A DNA stretch of 64,000 bases from NCBI GenBank assembly GCA_900542035.1, contig UQMJ01000011.1:1-64000 (forward strand), given 5' to 3'. Numbering within the stretch: the stretch's first letter is position 1; every line of letters begins with the position of its first letter. The notes beneath the pieces are model-generated. The model made no database searches. It had not been told where the DNA came from and saw nothing but the letters and a program-made list of their open reading frames with translations. This DNA is from an uncultured Clostridium sp. (GTDB taxonomy: Bacteria > Bacillota > Clostridia > Lachnospirales > Lachnospiraceae). Positions 58,558 through 64,000 of the stretch are shown in pieces. Made by a program: the position numbers and the translations under genes.

Positions 58558-60642
58558 ATGGATTACCGCGAATTATGGAAAGAAGAAAATGAGTCTGTAT
58601 TAGAACGATATGAACTGTCATTGGAGAGAATCCGCCAGATAAAAGACGAACAGGCGGTAACAGAACCGTTCAGAGACTATTTTGCAGGCGTTTCCGGATT
58701 TATCAGCCGGATTGGGGACCTGGCAGAAAAGCTGAACCGGAACGGAGTCAGCAAGTATATTCATTCATTCAGCCTGGAGGAACTGGCAGAAGAAAATAAG
58801 TCTTTCTATGCAGATATTTTACCGGATCATTACGAAGAAAGCTACGCCAATCCTGCTTATGCGGTAAAGAAGCTAGGCGAAGAGTATGGCCCGCTTCTGG
58901 CGTTTTTATATACAGAAATCAGAGGGCAGATCGTATATGCGTTTGAGAGCCGTCTGTGGAACATTACCGTCTTAAACGAGACGTTTATTGAAATTTACAA
59001 TTTATTTGAAGAAGGGATTCCGAAAGCCCAGGAAGTAAAAGACGTGCTGTATTGGTTTGTCAGCGATTATGCGGATCAGACTGTGTCCTACCGCACCAGG
59101 GAATCCCTGGATCCTTCTTTATCCTTTGCGGCAGATATTATTACAGGCGAAGACCTTTTCGATCTCAGGTATCTGTATCAGTTCGGCGAGTATATTTCCG
59201 ATACCGAACTTCAGATAGCCGGATTTTTAAACAGCCTTCCTCAGGAAACCATTGATAAAATGGCCGATACTTATACAGAAGGGTTTTCTAAAGGCTTTGA
59301 GGTAATGGGAAGAGATCTTTCCATTAAGAAAACCGTATCCATCCGCTATGAACTGGGATTTGAGCGGATGTTAAAAAAGGCCATTTCCAATTTTAAAGAG
59401 ATGGGAAAAGACGTAATCATCCTGCGGGCCGCAGTAGAGTCCATTAACCGCAATCCCAACCGGAAACTGGGATTTTACGGGACTTCTCCCAATAAGCAGT
59501 ATGAGTATGACCACCGCTATGACAGCGCCATTTATATGGGGACTGCGTTAAAAGAGCGGAAGCTTTCGGTCATCAAGAGCGCCCTGGAAGAGTATAAGGA
59601 TCTGGCCAGATTAAATGCAGGTCCGGCTGTGGTGGAGACCTTTGGAGAAGCGGGATTTACGCCAATTAACAAAAAAGAGGCGCTTTTGCTGAGCCGCCAC
59701 CAGGAAGAGGTAAACATTACCTACTCCAACGAATATATGCAGATTCTGGATCAGTATCAGCCTGGCGAAGAAACCAGCTTTACCATTATTGCATTTCCAA
59801 AGCCGGAGATTGGAAACCAGTTTCCGGAGATTTTCCAGGAAATCATTAAAATCAACACCCTGGACTATGAACTGTACCGAGATATGCAGCAGGTAATTAT
59901 CGACGCCTTAGATAAGGCAGAATATGTGACGGTAAAGGGAAGGGGAAACAACCGGACGGATATTCGGGTGCATCTTCATACCCTGACGGATCCGGCTTCC
60001 CAGACCAATTTTGAAAACTGCGTAGCAGACGTAAACATTCCAGTCGGTGAAGTCTTTACCTCCCCGCTGCTTTCCGGCACAGATGGGGAGCTGTTTGTGG
60101 AAAACGTATACATCGGAGACATCCAGTTTAAAAATTTATCGGTTCAGTTTGAAAACGGACGGGTAACCGGCTATATGTGCGATAATTTTGCAGATCCGGA
60201 GGAAAATAAAGCCCTGATAAAGCAGGTCATTATGAGAAACCATGACAATCTGCCTCTGGGCGAATTTGCCATCGGAACCAATACCACCGCCTATGCAATG
60301 GCAGAAAAATACGGAATCATTGACAAGCTTCCGATTCTGATTGTAGAAAAAATGGGGCCTCATTTTGCAGTTGGGGATACCTGCTACAGCTGGTCCGAAG
60401 ATGCGCCTATGTACAATCCAGATGGAAAAGAAGTCATTGCCAGGGACAATGAAGTATCTATTTTAAGAAAAACCGACGTTTCCCAGGCGTACTTTAACTG
60501 CCACTGCGATATTACCATTCCCTATGACGAGCTGGGAGAGATTGCGGCCATCGGACCAGACGGAACCAAAACCGTAATTATTAAAAACGGACGTTTTGCC
60601 CTGGCAGGAGCAGAAAAATTAAATGAACCATTGGAAGCTTAA
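58558..60642 (+). CDS. M29-type metallo-aminopeptidase with long N-terminal extension
   Basis: A 694-residue cytoplasmic peptidase. The C-terminal about 410 residues match M29 aminopeptidases. Predicted metal ligands lie in VADVNIPVGEVFTSP (Glu), LPLGEFAIGTN (Glu), KMGPHFAVGDTCY (His, Tyr) and NCHCDITI (His, Asp). The N-terminal about 280 residues (ERYELSLERIRQI onward) are mostly helical and not part of the usual enzyme of about 410 residues. It would trim N-terminal residues from peptides; the extension may control assembly or substrate entry. Confidence 0.82.
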   Translation: MDYRELWKEENESVLERYELSLERIRQIKDEQAVTEPFRDYFAGVSGFISRIGDLAEKLNRNGVSKYIHSFSLEELAEENKSFYADILPDHYEESYANPAYAVKKLGEEYGPLLAFLYTEIRGQIVYAFESRLWNITVLNETFIEIYNLFEEGIPKAQEVKDVLYWFVSDYADQTVSYRTRESLDPSLSFAADIITGEDLFDLRYLYQFGEYISDTELQIAGFLNSLPQETIDKMADTYTEGFSKGFEVMGRDLSIKKTVSIRYELGFERMLKKAISNFKEMGKDVIILRAAVESINRNPNRKLGFYGTSPNKQYEYDHRYDSAIYMGTALKERKLSVIKSALEEYKDLARLNAGPAVVETFGEAGFTPINKKEALLLSRHQEEVNITYSNEYMQILDQYQPGEETSFTIIAFPKPEIGNQFPEIFQEIIKINTLDYELYRDMQQVIIDALDKAEYVTVKGRGNNRTDIRVHLHTLTDPASQTNFENCVADVNIPVGEVFTSPLLSGTDGELFVENVYIGDIQFKNLSVQFENGRVTGYMCDNFADPEENKALIKQVIMRNHDNLPLGEFAIGTNTTAYAMAEKYGIIDKLPILIVEKMGPHFAVGDTCYSWSEDAPMYNPDGKEVIARDNEVSILRKTDVSQAYFNCHCDITIPYDELGEIAAIGPDGTKTVIIKNGRFALAGAEKLNEPLEA

Positions 60643-60650
60643 AAATCCTA

Positions 60651-60679
60651 TTGACGGCAGATTTAAAACCTAGTATTAT
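60651..60679 (+). promoter_or_regulatory. purEMND promoter
   Basis: TTGACG (60651-60656), 17 bp and TATTAT (60674-60679). The leader to 60790 contains an inverted repeat TAATAAGT (60683-60690) / ACTTATTA (60725-60732). No purine-riboswitch core is visible. Confidence 0.7.
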
Positions 60680-60789
60680 AATTAATAAGTGATATTTAAT
60701 TCATAAAACATACTTATAAGAAGAACTTATTAAAAACATTCATGGAAATTATGAATCCAGGTCAAGCACCAGAAAAAGGAGGAGCACAC

Positions 60790-61308
60790 ATGGCAAAAGT
60801 TGGAATTGTAATGGGAAGTGACTCAGATATGCCGGTTATGGCAAAAGCGGCAGAGGTATTAGAAGAGTTGGGCGTAGAGTTTGAAATGACGATTATTTCT
60901 GCCCACAGAGAGCCGGACGTATTTTTTGAATATGCAAAATCAGCAGAGAGCAAAGGCTTTCAGGTTATTATTGCAGGAGCAGGAAAGGCAGCCCATCTTC
61001 CAGGTATGTGCGCCGCTATTTTCCCTATGCCGGTAATTGGAATCCCGATGAAGACTTCTGATCTGGGCGGCGTAGATTCTTTATATTCCATCGTTCAGAT
61101 GCCGTCTGGCATTCCGGTGGCAACCGTCGCAATCAATGGCGGCGCCAATGCCGGTATTCTGGCAGCAAAGATTCTGGCAACTTCCGACGCAGCGCTGCTT
61201 GGCAGACTGAAAGAGTATTCTGCAAAGTTAAAAAGCGATGTAGAAAAGAAGGCGGAAAAACTGGATGAAATCGGATATAAAGAGTATCTGGCACAGATGA
61301 AGAAGTAA
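60790..61308 (+). CDS. purE: N5-carboxyaminoimidazole ribonucleotide mutase
   Basis: Moves the carboxyl group of N5-CAIR to C4 in purine synthesis. A 172-residue class I PurE: GIVMGSDSDMPVM binds the substrate phosphate, ISAHREPD carries the catalytic His, and GAGKAAHLPGM closes the site. AAAAGGAGGAG selects the ATG at 60790. First gene of purE-purM-purN-purD. Confidence 0.95.
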   Translation: MAKVGIVMGSDSDMPVMAKAAEVLEELGVEFEMTIISAHREPDVFFEYAKSAESKGFQVIIAGAGKAAHLPGMCAAIFPMPVIGIPMKTSDLGGVDSLYSIVQMPSGIPVATVAINGGANAGILAAKILATSDAALLGRLKEYSAKLKSDVEKKAEKLDEIGYKEYLAQMKK

Positions 61309-61364
61309 TAAAGTAATGAAAACAGAACCGTCAATCGTATCAGGAATTTACAATGGAGGAAGTT

Positions 61365-62396
61365 ATGGATTACAAGAAATCTGGAGTTGATATTGAGGCA
61401 GGATACAAATCAGTAGAATTAATGAAAAAATTTGTTCAGGGAACCATGCGTCCAGAAGTATTAGGCGGACTGGGCGGATTTTCCGGCGCGTTTTCTTTAA
61501 ATTCTTTTAAAGATATGGAAGAGCCGACCTTATTATCCGGAACAGACGGCGTGGGAACCAAATTAAAACTGGCTTTTCTTATGGATAAGCATGATACTGT
61601 CGGAATCGACTGCGTGGCAATGTGCGTCAACGATGTAGCCTGCGCAGGCGGTGAGCCGTTATTCTTCCTGGACTATATTGCCTGCGGCAAAAATTATCCG
61701 GAAAAAATTGCAACCATCGTAAGCGGCGTAGCGGACGGATGCAAGCAGTCAGGAGCGGCGTTAATCGGCGGCGAGACTGCAGAAATGCCTGGCTTCTATC
61801 CGGAAGACGAGTACGATCTGGCTGGATTTGCAGTGGGAATTGTCGATAAGAAAGACTTAATTACCGGCGAAAACCTGGCTGCCGGAGACGTTCTCATCGG
61901 TATGGCATCTACCGGCGTCCACAGCAACGGCTTTTCATTAGTCCGTAAAGTATTTGAAAAGGAACTGACGAAAGAGGGATTAAATACTTACTATGACGAG
62001 CTTGGCAAAACCCTTGGCGAAGCTCTGATTGCTCCGACCCGTATCTATGTAAAAGCTCTGAAACACGTAAAAGAAGCAGGCGTAAAGGTAAAGGCCTGCA
62101 GCCACATTACCGGCGGCGGTTTCTATGAGAACGTTCCCCGTATGTTAAAAGACGGCACCAGAGCGGTAATCAAGAAAGACAGCTATCCAGTTCCTCCTAT
62201 CTTTAAGATGCTGGCAGAAAAAGGCCAGATTGAAGAGCAGATGATGTACAACACCTATAACATGGGCATCGGCATGATTGTAGCGGTTGATCCAGCAGAT
62301 GTGGAGACCGCTATGGAAGCCATGAGAAAAGCCGGAGATACTCCTTATGTAATCGGTTCTATTGAGGCAGGAGAAAAGGGAGTGACATTATGCTGA
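61365..62396 (+). CDS. purM: phosphoribosylformylglycinamidine cyclo-ligase
   Basis: AIR synthetase, 343 residues, closing the imidazole ring with ATP. Family motifs are [36 protein letters not shown] and [15 protein letters not shown] ([15 protein letters not shown]). GGAGG five bases before selects the ATG at 61365. Its end overlaps purN by seven bases. Confidence 0.96.
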   Translation: MDYKKSGVDIEAGYKSVELMKKFVQGTMRPEVLGGLGGFSGAFSLNSFKDMEEPTLLSGTDGVGTKLKLAFLMDKHDTVGIDCVAMCVNDVACAGGEPLFFLDYIACGKNYPEKIATIVSGVADGCKQSGAALIGGETAEMPGFYPEDEYDLAGFAVGIVDKKDLITGENLAAGDVLIGMASTGVHSNGFSLVRKVFEKELTKEGLNTYYDELGKTLGEALIAPTRIYVKALKHVKEAGVKVKACSHITGGGFYENVPRMLKDGTRAVIKKDSYPVPPIFKMLAEKGQIEEQMMYNTYNMGIGMIVAVDPADVETAMEAMRKAGDTPYVIGSIEAGEKGVTLC

Positions 62397-62977
62397 AAAT
62401 CGGCGTAATGGTGTCCGGAGGCGGCACCAACCTTCAGGCGATTATAGACGCCATTGAAACCGGAAAAATTACCAATACCGAAATTCGGGTTGTGCTCAGC
62501 AACAATCAGAACGCTTACGCATTAGAGCGGGCGAGAAAGGCCGGAATCGAGGCAGTATGCCTGTCTCCAAAAGATTTTCCGGACAGAGGGGCGTTTAATG
62601 AGGCTTTTCTGGAAAAAGTAGAGGAATACGACCTGGATCTGATTGTCCTGGCAGGATTTCTGGTAACTATTCCGGCCGCTATGATTGAAAAATACCGCAG
62701 CCGGATTATCAACATCCATCCGTCCCTGATTCCATCTTTCTGCGGAGTGGGGTATTACGGATTAAAGGTTCACGAAGCAGCTTTAAAGCGCGGGGTAAAG
62801 GTAACCGGCGCAACGGTTCACTATGTCGATGAAGGCGTGGATTCCGGCCCTATTATCCTTCAGAAAGCAGTAGAGGTCAAAGAAGGAGATACTCCTGAGA
62901 TCCTGCAGCGTCGGGTCATGGAAGAAGCAGAGTGGATCATTCTGCCCCAGGCTATCAACATGATTGCCAATCAGTAA
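62390..62977 (+). CDS. purN: phosphoribosylglycinamide formyltransferase
   Basis: Transfers the formyl group from 10-formyl-tetrahydrofolate to GAR. A 195-residue enzyme: [17 protein letters not shown] at the phosphate site, catalytic Asn-His in [11 protein letters not shown], and [13 protein letters not shown] with the catalytic Asp. The overlap with purM implies coupled translation. Confidence 0.95.
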   Translation: MLKIGVMVSGGGTNLQAIIDAIETGKITNTEIRVVLSNNQNAYALERARKAGIEAVCLSPKDFPDRGAFNEAFLEKVEEYDLDLIVLAGFLVTIPAAMIEKYRSRIINIHPSLIPSFCGVGYYGLKVHEAALKRGVKVTGATVHYVDEGVDSGPIILQKAVEVKEGDTPEILQRRVMEEAEWIILPQAINMIANQ

Positions 62978-63000
62978 ACAGTCCATAAGGAGAGTTCATT

Positions 63001-64000
63001 ATGAAGGTATTAATCGTAGGAAGCGGCGGACGGGAACACGCCATTGCATGGAAAGTAGCCCAGAGTCCGAAGGTAGATAAAATTTATTGCGCTCCTGGAA
63101 ATGCCGGCATTGCAGAATTTGCCGAATGCGTGTCCATTGGCGCTATGGAGTTTGAAAAGCTGGCAGCCTTTGCCAAAGAAAAAGAAATCGACCTGACGGT
63201 TATCGGGATGGACGATCCGTTGGTTGGCGGCATTGTAGACGTATTTGAAGCAGAGGGCTTAAGAGTGTTCGGCCCGAGAAAAAATGCGGCGATTCTGGAA
63301 GGCTCCAAGGCGTTTTCTAAGGATTTAATGAAAAAGTACAACATTCCCACAGCAGCATACGAGACGTTTAACAGTCCAGAAGACGCTCTTGCATACCTGG
63401 AAACTGCCGATATGCCAATCGTGTTAAAGGCAGACGGCCTGGCGCTTGGAAAAGGCGTGCTAATCTGCAATACCAGAGAAGAGGCAAAAGAGGGCGTTAA
63501 AACCTTAATGTTAGATAAGCAGTTTGGATCTGCAGGCGACCGGATTGTGGTAGAAGAGTTTATGACTGGCCGCGAGGTGTCCGTTCTGTCTTTTGTAGAC
63601 GGAACTACCATCAAAATTATGACTTCTGCCCAGGATCATAAGAGAGCGGGAGACGGAGATACCGGATTAAATACAGGCGGTATGGGAACCTTCTCTCCAA
63701 GCCCCTTCTATACAGCAGAAATCGACGCATTCTGCAAAGAACACATTTACCAGAAGACCGTAGATGCCATGAAGGCAGAAGGAAGAACCTTTCAGGGAAT
63801 TATTTTCTTTGGCCTGATGCTGACGGAAAAAGGCCCGAAGGTTCTGGAATACAATGCCAGATTTGGCGATCCGGAGACCCAGGTAGTTCTTCCGCGCATG
63901 AAAAACGATATTGTGGAAGTCTTTGAAGCCTGTGTAGACGGCACGCTTGATCAGATTGACCTGGAATTTGAAGACAATGCGGCAGTCTGCGTGGTGCTGG
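63001..64000 (+). CDS. purD: phosphoribosylamine-glycine ligase (5' part, runs off the window)
   Basis: GAR synthetase, an ATP-grasp enzyme. 333 codons are visible with no stop. It starts MKVLIVGSGGREHAIAWK. The ATP-grasp parts are VLKADGLALGKGV, VVEEFMTGREVSVLSF, GGMGTFSPSP and VLEYNARFGDPETQVVLPRM. AAGGAGAG precedes the ATG. About 90 further residues are expected beyond 64000. Confidence 0.95.
   Translation, partial: MKVLIVGSGGREHAIAWKVAQSPKVDKIYCAPGNAGIAEFAECVSIGAMEFEKLAAFAKEKEIDLTVIGMDDPLVGGIVDVFEAEGLRVFGPRKNAAILEGSKAFSKDLMKKYNIPTAAYETFNSPEDALAYLETADMPIVLKADGLALGKGVLICNTREEAKEGVKTLMLDKQFGSAGDRIVVEEFMTGREVSVLSFVDGTTIKIMTSAQDHKRAGDGDTGLNTGGMGTFSPSPFYTAEIDAFCKEHIYQKTVDAMKAEGRTFQGIIFFGLMLTEKGPKVLEYNARFGDPETQVVLPRMKNDIVEVFEACVDGTLDQIDLEFEDNAAVCVVL

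Noticed and set aside
60651..60789. Purine riboswitch before purE
   Set aside because: The conserved purine aptamer core and the three-way junction pattern are not present; only a short inverted repeat is visible.

Overview
The window reads as a chromosome segment from an anaerobic, endospore-forming member of the Firmicutes, most likely Lachnospiraceae (Clostridium cluster XIVa). The signs are AGGAGG-type ribosome sites throughout, ferredoxin-dependent indolepyruvate oxidoreductase (iorAB), an A-type flavoprotein, ATP-dependent PEP carboxykinase, type-1B PyrD with PyrK, and spore cortex-lytic genes. Genus-level placement is inference.

Layout. 1-1.02 kb: decayed accessory DNA (a Fic-family pseudogene and a small relic). 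1.06-3.4 kb: low-molecular-weight phosphatase, a 274-bp MITE-like hairpin element, a ferredoxin-type aldo/keto reductase and a glyoxalase-fold protein. 3.5-11.1 kb: an AT-rich sugar locus with sucrose phosphorylase, two predicted phosphoesterases, a binding-protein transporter without its ATPase, and a LacI regulator. The same 16-bp operator overlaps the -35 box of both promoters of this locus. 11.2-14.1 kb: sleC (spore cortex-lytic enzyme) cut in two by a 1,675-bp element that carries a serine recombinase and a tRNA-Glu. 14.2-21.6 kb: ilvN-ilvC, a Mn-riboswitch-controlled P-type ATPase, and a LysR gene divergent from leuCD. 21.6-27.8 kb: flavoprotein, duplicated membrane protein, rhodanese, YbaK, SleB-like hydrolase, YhcH, and an ECF sigma operon. 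27.9-31.5 kb: acylphosphatase and the deoB-deoC-pdp nucleoside operon. 31.7-39.8 kb: lipoprotein, pckA, hflKC, iorAB and a 6S-like RNA. 39.8-46.1 kb: AI-2E-type transporter, SpoIID protein, rpsO, pnp. 46.2-54 kb: M14 peptidase, an ABC-2 export locus, FprA. 54.2-64 kb: pyrF-pyrK-pyrD-pyrE, small membrane genes, an M29 aminopeptidase, and purE-purM-purN-purD running off the right end.

The most striking feature is the interrupted sleC. Both halves are intact. They meet at the same 7-bp core, and removing the DNA between the cores gives one in-frame 422-codon gene ending in a SpoIID/peptidoglycan-binding architecture. An intact recombinase lies inside, transcribed in the same direction as sleC. 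This is the architecture of developmentally excised elements such as the sigK 'skin'. It suggests that cortex-lytic enzyme production, and hence spore germination, may depend on programmed DNA excision. The element also carries a tRNA gene, and the recombinase stop codon is created by the integration junction.

Elsewhere the genome is mostly compact housekeeping operons with clear sigma-A promoters (TTGACA-N17-TATAAT type) and hairpin terminators.
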